NCBI RefSeq assembly: GCF_046197875.1 | Contig: NZ_CP166991.1 | Location: 124,001-188,000 of the forward strand | Origin: Methanobrevibacter_A acididurans | Lineage (GTDB): Archaea > Methanobacteriota > Methanobacteria > Methanobacteriales > Methanobacteriaceae | Length of the DNA stretch: 64,000 nucleotides | Direction of reading: 5' to 3' | Position numbers and translations under genes: made by a program | Shown: positions 26,926-36,258 of the stretch, one piece after another | How the letters are laid out: the number at the start of each line of letters is the position of its first letter | Position numbering within the stretch: position 1 is the first letter of the stretch | Notes under the pieces: model-generated | The model's database searches: none | What the model was told of the DNA's origin: nothing | What the model saw: the letters and a program-made list of their open reading frames with translations, nothing else

Positions 26926-27522
26926 TTATAAAAATTTTTTCATAGAATCTTTTTCTGTAATTTCCCGATAAAATTTACAAGGATTACCAAATGCTACACA
27001 ATTCGGAGGAATATCTTTAATCACAACACTTCCCGCACCAATAACAGCACCCTCTCCAATAGTAACATCACCAACAACAGTACTACTCCCACCAATCCAC
27101 ACATTATCTCCAATATTAATTTTAGTACCATACTCTAAATTAACAATTTTACCATCTTTTTCAAACACTCTCTCAGAAGCTGGAAGAGGATGACTACCCG
27201 CAAGTAAACTAACATTAGGAGCAATCATTACTCTATCTCCAATATTTACTTCCCCATCATCTAAGATTGTGAAATTAAAATTAGCATAGAAATCATCTCC
27301 AATAAATATGTTTTTCCCATAATTAAATTGGATAGGTCCTTGCATATAGAAATCTTTTCCAATAGAACCTAAAAATTCTTCTAAAATTTCATATCTTCTA
27401 TCATCATAATCATCTAAAGAATTGTATTCTTGACATAAAATATGAGTCCTATGTCTAATTTCCCCTAAGTCAGGAGTTCTAGGATAATATAATTTTCCTG
27501 CAAGTGTTTCTCTATTATTCAT
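26926..27522 (-). CDS. Maltose/galactoside O-acetyltransferase family protein
   Basis: The 198-residue enzyme has an N-terminal Mac domain (about 1-60, ETLAGKLYYPRTPDLGEIRHRT) and a left-handed beta-helix built of hexapeptide repeats, ending DIPPNCVAFGNPCKFYREI. The conserved catalytic histidine is in LLAGSHPLP. It transfers acetyl from acetyl-CoA to a sugar hydroxyl, with the true acceptor unknown. A GTG three codons upstream (27531) is an alternative start with AAGGAAA before it, while GTGAT supports the ATG at 27522. It is convergent with ehbQ and alone. Confidence 0.88.
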   Translation of the reverse strand: MNNRETLAGKLYYPRTPDLGEIRHRTHILCQEYNSLDDYDDRRYEILEEFLGSIGKDFYMQGPIQFNYGKNIFIGDDFYANFNFTILDDGEVNIGDRVMIAPNVSLLAGSHPLPASERVFEKDGKIVNLEYGTKINIGDNVWIGGSSTVVGDVTIGEGAVIGAGSVVIKDIPPNCVAFGNPCKFYREITEKDSMKKFL

Positions 27523-27634
27523 AAAAATCACAAAAATTTCCTTTTAAAAACATTTTAAAACTTTCACTGTAATTAGCTAAAAAAATAGGTTTGTTTTGTC
27601 AAAAAAATATAAAAAAATAGTAAATAAAAAATTT

Positions 27635-28738
27635 TTATTCAACAGGACTCTTTTCTAACTTGATAAATTCATCTAAAGCTTCTCTAGTTGTACCTACAAC
27701 AATACGATACCAAGAGTTTTCACCCTCAGTTGAAACCTTTTCAACTTTTCCACGGGCAATAACTTTTTCACCTTCTAAAACTTCACCAGCATAAGTATGG
27801 GTGAAACTAGCAAGGCCAGTAATATTAACATCAACACCATCAATAAGTTCAACATTATCAATATCATAAACTGCAGGATTATCAAAAGATTCTAAAGCAT
27901 TAGTAATAGTACAAGTAATAGTAGATTTTCCTAATGGTTCAAAAACAGTATCCCCATAATAACCACTAATCTCATCATAATTACGAGTAGCTAAAATATC
28001 GAATAAAGTACCATCAATAACTCCCCGATTACTTTTACGATTCTCATACCAACAAAATTCATCTTTACTTAAACTATCATCTTTAATACGTTTATTAAAA
28101 ACCCGTTGGAAGAAATCATTCCCAATACTATTTAAAGTAACCTTCTTACTTAAATCAGGAATTTCAACTTCTTGATCCTTATTTTTTTTATAAGCTTCAA
28201 CAGCTTTCCTATGATTTCCAAGACCATAAACAACAAAATCTAAATCAGATGTTCCTTTTTTCTGTAAATTTGGACAAATTGAACCAGAAATTCCTAAATC
28301 ATCATAACTTATCCCAGCTTCATAATGGAAAAAATCAGATAAATCAATTAATTTATAATATAATTTTTCTTCGTCACTTAAAGAATCAATGTTTTTATCT
28401 TTAAATTTAGGAACATATTCTTCTCTAATTTCTTTTAATCTTTCTTCAGGTTTTATAATTTCAGCAACTTTATTTAATGGTACTCCCATCATATCTTCAA
28501 CTTTAGTTACTTCATCATAAAAAAGATATTCTGGAAAATTTTCTTTTAGATAATTATATGCTCCTTTTGAGTCTACTTTAGAATAATGTTTACCATTTTT
28601 TTCACGATCACCCTTAGGATCTGGTATGTATCTTAAAAAACTAATAAAACGGTTAGTAGGATGCACATAATTTGTTGAAGCAAAAAATAGGTCATCTGTA
28701 GTGTGTATAAAATCTCTTGTTCTAACTTTCATATCCAT
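27635..28738 (-). CDS. Predicted nucleotidyltransferase (GS...DLD type), function unknown
   Basis: This 367-residue cytoplasmic protein has the minimal nucleotidyltransferase motif in its middle: SGSICPNLQKKGTSDLDFVVYG (near 150-170). A G-S and the D-L-D aspartates bind metal and nucleotide. The N-terminal 140 residues, starting VRTRDFIHTTDDLFFASTNY, and the C-terminal strand-rich 100 residues are unfamiliar to me. The size and motif resemble COG2413-type predicted nucleotidyltransferases of euryarchaea. No partner antitoxin-like gene or HEPN protein adjoins it, so a toxin role is not supported. An internal ATG at codon 3 is an alternative start. Confidence 0.65.
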   Translation of the reverse strand: MDMKVRTRDFIHTTDDLFFASTNYVHPTNRFISFLRYIPDPKGDREKNGKHYSKVDSKGAYNYLKENFPEYLFYDEVTKVEDMMGVPLNKVAEIIKPEERLKEIREEYVPKFKDKNIDSLSDEEKLYYKLIDLSDFFHYEAGISYDDLGISGSICPNLQKKGTSDLDFVVYGLGNHRKAVEAYKKNKDQEVEIPDLSKKVTLNSIGNDFFQRVFNKRIKDDSLSKDEFCWYENRKSNRGVIDGTLFDILATRNYDEISGYYGDTVFEPLGKSTITCTITNALESFDNPAVYDIDNVELIDGVDVNITGLASFTHTYAGEVLEGEKVIARGKVEKVSTEGENSWYRIVVGTTREALDEFIKLEKSPVE

Positions 28739-29025
28739 TTTTATTTAAGCCCCAAAAATTTTTTTATTCTTAATTAATTATTATATTTAATTTATAATTC
28801 TTGTAAGTTAAAAATTTTTACTAATTATGTATATAATATAATATTTTTCTAAAAAAATTTTCTTAAAAAATAAAATTAGATAATATAAAAGCATGTAAAA
28901 AAAAATGAAAAAATAAGATTTAAAAAAATGGTTAAAAAAAAATTTAATTGGTGGTTTAAAAAAAAATTTTAAAGTTTTTTTTTAATAAATTAAATAATAT
29001 TATGTAATAGATAAATACTTTTTTT

Positions 29026-30204
29026 TTAAGCTAAAATTGGTGCTGTAACTGTAGTTAAATATGCTCTTGGATTATAAGATTTATCTCTTCCAGTAACACC
29101 ATCATAATCTGCATCACAATAAGAACATGTGAGTTCGCTTTCGTATACTCCTTTAGGATTAATTGTTAATGTGTTATAATGATGACATAAAGGACAGTAA
29201 TTAACGAAACTTGTTATATACCATTTATAAGCATATCCACTATGACCAACTGAAGGTTTAGCTTTAATTGTTATTGTTGGAAGTTCTTCTTCACTAGAAT
29301 TTCCAGTAGAACTTTCATTATCAGTATTTGTTTCACTATTGTTTGTTTCTTCTATATTTATAATATTAGAATTTATTGCACTACCATAACGATCAGAATT
29401 AAAACTATAAGTTACATTATAATTTCCTGCTGCAAGGTTAATTGCTAATTTAGCAATACCATTAACATCAGTAATAACTTGATATGTTTTACTTAATGCA
29501 CCTTTACTTAAAGTAATGTTAACTATTTGATTTACTAATGCATTTCCATACATATCTGTTAAATTAACAGTGTAACTTGAACCACTTCCAGTAGTTGTAG
29601 CTAAATCATTTCCAGATAAAGTAATTGGTATTTTTACTTTAATAGGACTAGTTCCATTAATTTCAGAGAAACTATAAGTTGAACTATAATTTCCAGGGAA
29701 AAGATTTATTTGAAGTCTTGCAACTCCTTCTGTATCAGTAGTTGCCCAGTAAATTTTACTAGCACCATCTGAGAATCTTGTTAAATTAATTGCAACATGT
29801 TGTCCAATTATTGGAGTACCATCATCATGGGTTAAGGTTATAGTTAAATTTTCACCTTTTCCATAAGTTGTAGTTAATCCATCTGAAGAAATGGTCATGT
29901 TTAATTTTTTAACAGTGTCATTTACAGTGTTTGATAATTTACTTTCATTATCTGCTGTTTGACTTAGAACATTACTGTTTGTTTTGGATTCTATAGTCTG
30001 ATTACTAATTACTTGGTTTTTCACATTTTCAGAAGATATTTGTGTAATGTTTGAATTTTCACTATTTATATCTCCGGAATCAGTATTTGATAAAATTGTA
30101 TTTGTATTATTTATATCACTTACATTAGTGGCTGCACATGCACTTAAACTTATAAAGAATAGGCATAGGCTTGCTATGGTTAATGCTTTTCTTTGTAACG
30201 AAAT
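29026..30204 (-). CDS. Secreted Ig-like domain (adhesin-like) protein with C-terminal CxxC pairs, probable ATT start
   Basis: From ATT at 30204 the frame encodes 392 residues. They begin with a basic, hydrophobic signal peptide (LQRKALTIASLCLFFISLSACAA), then an Asn/Ser/Thr-rich linker and two Ig-like repeats (about 105-190 and 195-280, each with TYGKGENLTI/TGSGSSYTVN-type starts). The C-terminus has CPLC and CSYC pairs. TGA stops the frame just upstream, and the first GTG is 60 codons inside, after the signal peptide. AGGTGA lies four bases before the ATT. Similar two-CxxC tails occur in cell-wall proteins of Methanobacteriales. A role in adhesion to other cells is inference. Confidence 0.72.
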   Translation of the reverse strand: MSLQRKALTIASLCLFFISLSACAATNVSDINNTNTILSNTDSGDINSENSNITQISSENVKNQVISNQTIESKTNSNVLSQTADNESKLSNTVNDTVKKLNMTISSDGLTTTYGKGENLTITLTHDDGTPIIGQHVAINLTRFSDGASKIYWATTDTEGVARLQINLFPGNYSSTYSFSEINGTSPIKVKIPITLSGNDLATTTGSGSSYTVNLTDMYGNALVNQIVNITLSKGALSKTYQVITDVNGIAKLAINLAAGNYNVTYSFNSDRYGSAINSNIINIEETNNSETNTDNESSTGNSSEEELPTITIKAKPSVGHSGYAYKWYITSFVNYCPLCHHYNTLTINPKGVYESELTCSYCDADYDGVTGRDKSYNPRAYLTTVTAPILA

Positions 30205-31291
30205 TTTTTCACCTCAATTTTGTCACTAAATATTGAATCAAATGTTCTAAAATAAAAAACGATTAAGGATTTCATTTCTTTATTAAATGAAATAGGAAAA
30301 AATTTTTCTTTTTTTTTATTTTTTTTTCCAAGAATCTTTTTTTTATTATAATGAAATATTTTAATTTTGAGTATTCACACATATTTTTTTAATTTTTTAA
30401 TTTTGGTGTGAATGAAAATATTTATGAGAACATAATTCGCATAGTGCGCTTAACTAATCCATTAATATTTTCTACTTATAAACCTTTGTTTTTAAAAATT
30501 AAGTATTAATTGGTGTTATTTTACTTAAAACGTTTATAATTGGTGAAAACTTAATTAAATTAACTTTTTTAACTATATTTTACTTAAAATTTTTTTTGAT
30601 TTACTAAATTTTATGGAAAATTTATTAGATGCTTTGTGACTCTATTATAGTAAATATCAATTATTTATAAGGTAATGGTTTAAATCTTATTAATTTATCC
30701 TTTTTTAATTATATTATTATGATTTCTCATGTTTTTATATGGAAATATATTAATTTTATCCTTTTTTAATTTGGATTCATTGGTTAGCATTCTATCAAAT
30801 TAAATTCTTTTATACTTTTGGAAGTTGTTTTAATTATTTTTTTAATATTAATTTTTTTAATATATTCTAAAGATTATTGTTGGATTGAGGTTTAAAAGAG
30901 TGGAAAATTGTTTTTTTTATTTGTTATTAAGATTTTTAAGCAAAGTAAAATTGTACATGAATAATCATGTTAAATACAATTTTTTTATTATTTCATTTTA
31001 AGCTAAATTTCTAAATCTAACTAAAAATTGTTAAATCTTAATTTTTAATCTATATTGGTTTTTAATTAAAATTTAAATAATATACTTTTTTAATATATCT
31101 TAAAGGGTATTGTACTATTTTTAAGTTATTTTTATCCACTTTTTAATGATTTTTTATTTCGGAAAAATTGGGAAATATTGTAAGCATTGTCTAAAAAAGT
31201 ACATTTTATTAAAGTATAAATTATTATACTTCATAGAACAGAATTCATTATTATTATATTATAAAAAAAATTTTTAGATGTTGAGGTTATA
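30205..31291. other. 1.1-kb noncoding region between divergent genes
   Basis: No convincing ORF on either strand. It contains both promoters for the secreted Ig-like protein (-) and the DUF366 gene (+). It also holds an 11-bp dyad CGCATAGTGCG at 30438-30448, GC-rich for this DNA, and a near-direct repeat of about 22 bases (30689-30710 and 30749-30772, core ATCCTTTTTTAATT). Otherwise it is plain AT-rich sequence. Confidence 0.6.
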
Positions 31292-31885
31292 ATGGAAATT
31301 ACACATAAACATATAGAAAAAAAGTTTGCATATGATGGAAGTCAAATTAATCCTTCATGGGCTTTTAAAACATTTGGTGTTAAAGGATCTTCTATTATTA
31401 CTTGGAGAGGTGCAATGAATATTACACCCGATAATATGAAAGATTTTGCTGATGTAGGATTAGAGATTAAAGGAAATGAAATGGTTCATTTTATGAGTGA
31501 ATTTTTTGATATTCAACCAGCTAATATTAGAATGGCTTATATGCGCCAAAGATTATTAGTTCTTATATTTAAAGAAGAATTAGCTAAAATGGGTGTTAAA
31601 TCTACTCGTGATGGTGATGATATTTTTGTTGATGGTGCTAAATTAACTGTTTCTATTGCTAGTGTATCTATTAGTTCAATGAAAATACATTTTGCTTTTA
31701 ATATTAAAGATGAGGGAACACCTGATGTTCTTGAAACAATTGGAATTTTTGAACTTAGAAATGAAAATGGTGAATTAGTTTTTAATGAAGATAATTTACT
31801 TAATTTTGTAAATAATGTAGTTAATAGTTTTATTAAAGAGTTACAAACTATTGAATTAGATATTAGTAAAACTGATGTTTTATAA
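31292..31885 (+). CDS. DUF366 family protein beside queD and queE
   Basis: A 197-residue cytoplasmic protein, starting MEITHKHIEKKFAYDGSQINPSWAF, of the DUF366 family found in archaea and a few bacteria. No catalytic motif is established; conserved charged and aromatic residues occur in ITWRGAMNI and MRQRLLVLIFKEEL. It directly precedes queD with 31 bases between them and lies upstream of queE, so a part in 7-deazaguanine (archaeosine precursor) chemistry or its control is a fair inference. GAGGTT precedes the ATG. Confidence 0.8.
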   Translation: MEITHKHIEKKFAYDGSQINPSWAFKTFGVKGSSIITWRGAMNITPDNMKDFADVGLEIKGNEMVHFMSEFFDIQPANIRMAYMRQRLLVLIFKEELAKMGVKSTRDGDDIFVDGAKLTVSIASVSISSMKIHFAFNIKDEGTPDVLETIGIFELRNENGELVFNEDNLLNFVNNVVNSFIKELQTIELDISKTDVL

Positions 31886-31916
31886 AAATTTTAATTTATT
31901 TTTGGGAGATGATTTT

Positions 31917-32435
31917 ATGAAGATTTTAATTAATGGGATTAATGCGAATTTAAGATTCTCATCTGCACATTTAATTCCAAGTCATGAAACTTGTGGTTTT
32001 ATTCATGGACATTCTTATTTTGTGGATGTTGAAATTGAAGGTGAAAGAGCTGGGGAATTTCAATTTGTTGTAGATTTTAAAGATGTTAAAAATTCTTTAA
32101 GAAGTATTTGTAAAAGTTTAGATCATAGATTATTAGTTCCAGTTTTTAATAAGCATATTAGTTTTAAAGATGTGCCTGATAATGAAAAAAGTGTTGAAAA
32201 ACTTCAAAAAGAGAAAAGTTTACAGTTTAAGATAGGTGATAAAGGATATACTATCCCTACTGTTGATTGTGTTTTATTACCTTTACCTACTAGTTCTGCT
32301 GAAGATTTAGCTAAATTTTTTGCAGATAAGTTAAGTGATGATCTTAAGGATATGGGTTATGATAATTTATCTTCTCTTTCTGCATGTGTAAATGAAGGTA
32401 TTGGTCAAGGAGCTTTATATAATAAAGAATTATAA
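31917..32435 (+). CDS. queD: 6-carboxytetrahydropterin synthase (QueD/PTPS family)
   Basis: The enzyme converts dihydroneopterin triphosphate to 6-carboxytetrahydropterin, feeding preQ0 and archaeosine synthesis. The 172-residue product shows the zinc histidines H18, H30 and H32 in SSAHLIPSHETCGFIHGHSY, with C26 as the expected catalytic cysteine. Near the C-terminus, acidic and histidine residues complete the site (ACVNEG). The longer frame starting at 31875 overlaps DUF366, whereas GGGAGATGA before 31917 fits the real ATG. The insertion around residues 85-105 is an archaeal feature. QueE follows 122 bases downstream. Confidence 0.92.
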   Translation: MKILINGINANLRFSSAHLIPSHETCGFIHGHSYFVDVEIEGERAGEFQFVVDFKDVKNSLRSICKSLDHRLLVPVFNKHISFKDVPDNEKSVEKLQKEKSLQFKIGDKGYTIPTVDCVLLPLPTSSAEDLAKFFADKLSDDLKDMGYDNLSSLSACVNEGIGQGALYNKEL

Positions 32436-32557
32436 TTAAATTTTTTTATTATAATAACCTTTATTAATTTTAAAAATCTAAGATTTAATGGTAGTTTAAT
32501 TTTTATAAAAAAATTAATACTTAATTATTATATATTAATACAATTTATGTGATTTAA

Positions 32558-33256
32558 ATGGATGCACCAATTATCGAGATATTTTCAAGCATACAAGGAG
32601 AAGGACTCTTAATTGGGGAACGACAAATATTTGTACGTTTAGCGGGTTGTAACTTAAACTGCACTTATTGTGACACTAAAAACAGTCAATCTGCTAATGT
32701 TGGAACTATGATGTCAGTTAATCAAGTTTTAGAAAAAATTGAAGAATTAAGTACTCCAGATTTAGGTTCTATATCTTATACTGGAGGAGAACCAATGTTA
32801 CATGCAGATTTTATATCTGAACTCATTAAAAAAACAGAAACAAAATCTTTACTTGAAACAAACGGTACATTACCTAAAGAATTAACTAAACTTGAAGATT
32901 TAGATTGGGCATCAATGGATATAAAATTACCTGAACATTTTGATAACACATGGTCTGATAAAATTTTAGAAAATGAAATTTCATTTATAAAATTATTAAT
33001 AGAACAAGATACAAAATTATATTGTAAGTTAGTTGTACTACCTTCCACAAAAATAAGTACAGTTGAAAAGGTTTTAAAACATATATCAAGTGAAATATCT
33101 GGACATATGGAAATACCTTTAATAATACAACCTGCAAGTCCCTTAGAATTATGGGAAGGTAACACAGATAAACTATTCCAGTTTTCTGAGGTTGCAGGGA
33201 AATATATGAAGGTGTACACTATCCCACAAATCCATAAATTTCTAAATATAGAATAG
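32558..33256 (+). CDS. queE: 7-carboxy-7-deazaguanine synthase (radical SAM)
   Basis: QueE rearranges 6-carboxytetrahydropterin to 7-carboxy-7-deazaguanine using SAM. The 232-residue protein has the compact CX3CX2C cluster motif C31-N-L-N-C35-T-Y-C38 directly after GERQIFVRLAG, then YTGGEPML, which binds SAM. The N-terminal IFSSIQGEG is a family hallmark. It works in sequence with QueD encoded upstream, and the product goes on to archaeosine at position 15 of tRNA. GTGAT precedes the ATG. Confidence 0.95.
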   Translation: MDAPIIEIFSSIQGEGLLIGERQIFVRLAGCNLNCTYCDTKNSQSANVGTMMSVNQVLEKIEELSTPDLGSISYTGGEPMLHADFISELIKKTETKSLLETNGTLPKELTKLEDLDWASMDIKLPEHFDNTWSDKILENEISFIKLLIEQDTKLYCKLVVLPSTKISTVEKVLKHISSEISGHMEIPLIIQPASPLELWEGNTDKLFQFSEVAGKYMKVYTIPQIHKFLNIE

Positions 33257-33347
33257 TTTGAATAAGGAAAATAGAAAATAAAATAATAATTCAATTTTTT
33301 TTATTTAAACAAGAACCCAAAATTATTAACCCTTGAGGTGTGAAATG

Positions 33348-34277
33348 ATGAAAGATAACAAATCAACTATAAAAAATCCAATGAGTCGTGGAGATTCATT
33401 TGAACATAAAAAAGATGCTGTAAAAGAAAAAAATAGTAAAGATGGAGATATTATGGCTCTAGCTAAAAAAGATGTAATATCAATCCCTCCAACTATGTCT
33501 ATTCAAAAAGCATCTGAATTAATGATTGCTCATGGATTTAGACGATTACCAATAACTGACCCCGGTTCTGGAAAAATTTTAGGAATAGTTACAGCAATGG
33601 ATATTTTAGATTTCCTCGGTGGAGGAAGTAAATTTAATATTATTGAAAAGAAACACAATGATAACTTTTTAGCAGCAATTAATGATCCTATAAGATCCAT
33701 CATGACATCTAATGTTGTTACAATGAGTCATAAAGATTCTGTAACTGAAGCTGTTAAAGTAATGTTAGATCATAAAATAGGTTCTATACCTGTTCTTGAT
33801 GATGAAGAAAAAATTGTAGGAATCATTACTGAAAGAGATTTCGCATTATCTATGGCAGGTCTTTTAACTGATGAAATAGTTCAAGATGTTATGATAACTG
33901 ATGTGTTAACAACAACACCTGGAACTCCAATTGAAAGTTCTACTAAAATAATGGTTAGAAACAATTTAAGAAGAATCCCTGTAGTATCAGGTGATAAATT
34001 AGTAGGAATTATTACTTCCACAGATATTCTAAGATTCTTAGGTGATAAAGAAATGTTTTCAAACATGACTTCTAATAGTGGTTTAGATGTATTAAACATG
34101 AAAATCAGTGAAATCATGCAACCAAACATATCAATTATTGAACCTTTAACTCGTTTAGGTGATTTATGCGATTTATTCAAAGAAAAGAATATTGGTGGTG
34201 CTCCTGTAGTTAAAGATGATAAATTAGTAGGAATTATCACTGAAAGAGATATTTTAAACACTATATTAAAAGATTAA
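33348..34277 (+). CDS. Four-CBS-domain protein
   Basis: 309 residues: a charged N-terminal tail of about 35 residues, then four CBS motifs in two Bateman pairs. Each is recognisable by a hydrophobic strand and the G-I-(V/I)-T-x-x-D ending (GIVTAMD, GIITERD, GIITSTD, GIITERD). Such proteins bind adenosine nucleotides or SAM and commonly act as energy or metabolite sensors. No effector domain is present. GAGGTG fits the ATG at 33348; an adjacent ATG at 33345 and a TTG at 33333 are alternatives. A paralogue follows 76 bases downstream. Confidence 0.88.
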   Translation: MKDNKSTIKNPMSRGDSFEHKKDAVKEKNSKDGDIMALAKKDVISIPPTMSIQKASELMIAHGFRRLPITDPGSGKILGIVTAMDILDFLGGGSKFNIIEKKHNDNFLAAINDPIRSIMTSNVVTMSHKDSVTEAVKVMLDHKIGSIPVLDDEEKIVGIITERDFALSMAGLLTDEIVQDVMITDVLTTTPGTPIESSTKIMVRNNLRRIPVVSGDKLVGIITSTDILRFLGDKEMFSNMTSNSGLDVLNMKISEIMQPNISIIEPLTRLGDLCDLFKEKNIGGAPVVKDDKLVGIITERDILNTILKD

Positions 34278-34353
34278 ATATACATATAATTTATAAAAAA
34301 TTTTTAAATTATAATATAAACCTTAAATTTTTATTTAGAAGGAGTAATCTATA

Positions 34354-35175
34354 ATGCAAATTAAAAATTTAATGTCTGAAAATCCAATAACAATTGATAA
34401 AAATAAGAATATATGTGATTGTTTAAGAATCATGTATAAAGATGATTTATCAAGAATTCCTGTAATAAAATCTGTAGAAGGAAATAAAAAAGAACTTGTT
34501 GGAATAATTTCAGAAAAAGATATAGCTAATAAATTAGGTTCATCCAAATATGCGGATGTAGCTATTTCTCATTTTCATGTATCTACAGTAATGGTTAAAG
34601 ATGTTATTACTGTAGATGAAAATGCAGATTCAAATGAAGTTGCAAATATTTTACATGAAAATAATATTGGGGCATTACCTGTAATGAGTGATGATGAATT
34701 AGTAGGTATTGTAACTAAATCTGATTTCATTAATCTTTGTAAAGGTAAACCATTTGAAAAAATTTCAGTTAAAGATGCAATGACTCGTGATATAATATCT
34801 GTTGCAATTAATGATCGTTTAGTTCATGCAAGAAGAGTTATAATGGACTCTGGAATTGGTCGTTTACTTGTTAGTGAAGAACATGAACTTGCAGGTATAA
34901 TTACTAGTAAGGATATTGCTAAGGCTTATGTTTCATTCAAAAAACATACGCCTGAAAAACATCATCAAGCACAACTTAAAAACTTAGTTGTTGAAGATGT
35001 AATGAGTACTAATATCCAAAAAGTATATGAAAACGATTCTATTTCTGAAGTAGCAGAAAAAATGTTAGAAACTGGATTTAATGGATACCCAGTTTCTAAT
35101 GAGGATAATGATGTAGTGGGTATTATAACCCAGTCTGATTTATTAAAGATACTTATAGACTTAGAATCTCAATAG
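34354..35175 (+). CDS. Four-CBS-domain protein, paralogue of the upstream gene
   Basis: 273 residues made entirely of four CBS motifs ending GIISEKD, GIVTKSD, GIITSKD and GIITQSD, without the charged N-terminal tail of its neighbour. The two genes share strand and are close enough for co-transcription, so their products may form a mixed complex; this is inference. AGAAGGAGT is a strong ribosome-binding site. A hairpin followed by A/T runs lies after the stop and may end the transcript. Confidence 0.88.
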   Translation: MQIKNLMSENPITIDKNKNICDCLRIMYKDDLSRIPVIKSVEGNKKELVGIISEKDIANKLGSSKYADVAISHFHVSTVMVKDVITVDENADSNEVANILHENNIGALPVMSDDELVGIVTKSDFINLCKGKPFEKISVKDAMTRDIISVAINDRLVHARRVIMDSGIGRLLVSEEHELAGIITSKDIAKAYVSFKKHTPEKHHQAQLKNLVVEDVMSTNIQKVYENDSISEVAEKMLETGFNGYPVSNEDNDVVGIITQSDLLKILIDLESQ

Positions 35176-35221
35176 ATAAAACACATAAAAATCTATTATA
35201 AAAAAAATTTTTTCATATAAA

Positions 35222-35240
35222 AAGGGGAATTTTTCCCCTT
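35222..35240 (+). terminator. Hairpin after the CBS gene pair
   Basis: AAGGGGAA and TTCCCCTT form a perfect 8-bp stem around a TTT loop, 47 bases after the second CBS gene. GC clusters are rare in this spacer. A run of A then T follows. A role as terminator or 3' RNA stabiliser is likely. Confidence 0.5.
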
Positions 35241-35448
35241 AAAAAAATTTTTTAAAAAATAAATACTATTTTAAACTACTTTTTTTATTATAATATATTT
35301 CTAAGAAAAAATGATTTTTCATATTTTTATACTTAAAAAATCATAAATTTAATTAAAATTAATATAATTCTTAATTTACATAATTATATATTCACTATAT
35401 TTTTTCAAAGAAAAATTAATAATTTAATTTATAAAGGAATGAAATTTT

Positions 35449-36258
35449 TTGCAAAATAAAGTATCGTTTTTAGGACCTAATGGAACTTTTACTCATGAAG
35501 CAGCATCAACAATCAGTGAAAATTTAATCAGTTACTGTAGTATACAATCAGTAATGGAATCAGTTGTTAATGGTGAGTGTGATAAAGGAGTAGTTCCAAT
35601 AGAAAATTCAATTGAAGGATCAGTAACACTAACATTAGACTTATTAGTTCATAAATTTAATTTAATGATTGAAAATGAAATCATAATACCTATCAATCAT
35701 AATCTCCTGGTAAATGATGGTGTTCGGATTGAAGATATAAGTGATGTTTACTCTCATTCACAAGCATTAGCACAATGTCAACCATTTCTTGAAAAATTAA
35801 ATGTGAAAAAACATTTCACATTATCAACAGCAGCTGCAGCTAAAAAGGTTGAAGGGCATAAGAATTATGCAGCTATAGGAACTTTAACTTCTGGGAAATT
35901 ATATAATTTAAAACCTTTAGTTTCTAATGTTCAAGATAATGATACAAATCAAACTAGATTCATAATTTTATCAAAAAAAGATCATATTCCAACAGGGCAT
36001 GATAAAACTTCAATTGTTTTCTCATTATATGATGATGCAAGTTCTGGAGCTTTATATAAAGTTTTAAAAATATTTTCTAATAAAAATATTAACTTATCAA
36101 AAATTGAGTCTCGTCCTTCAAAAGAAGGATTAGGAAGTTATATTTTCTTTATTGATTTAGAAGGGCATAGAAATGATAAGAGTATTTCTGAAATATTAAG
36201 TGAAGTAAAAGAGAAAACTTCATTCTTTAAAATTTTAGGATCTTATCCTATTTATTAA
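35449..36258 (+). CDS. pheA: Prephenate dehydratase
   Basis: The enzyme converts prephenate to phenylpyruvate in phenylalanine synthesis. The 269 residues hold the dehydratase domain (about 1-180) with GPNGTFTHEAA, VPIENSIEGSV and the catalytic TRF triad in NDTNQTRFIIL, then an ACT regulatory domain (about 190-265) with the ESRPSKEGLGSYIFFID motif that binds phenylalanine. So feedback inhibition is expected. There is no chorismate mutase fusion. The TTG start is supported by AAGGAATG upstream and by the start matching the family N-terminus. Confidence 0.95.
   Translation: MQNKVSFLGPNGTFTHEAASTISENLISYCSIQSVMESVVNGECDKGVVPIENSIEGSVTLTLDLLVHKFNLMIENEIIIPINHNLLVNDGVRIEDISDVYSHSQALAQCQPFLEKLNVKKHFTLSTAAAAKKVEGHKNYAAIGTLTSGKLYNLKPLVSNVQDNDTNQTRFIILSKKDHIPTGHDKTSIVFSLYDDASSGALYKVLKIFSNKNINLSKIESRPSKEGLGSYIFFIDLEGHRNDKSISEILSEVKEKTSFFKILGSYPIY

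Noticed and set aside
29026..30024. GTG at 30024 as the start of the Ig-like protein
   Set aside because: It would discard a clear signal peptide and the linker, and there is no ribosome-binding site there.
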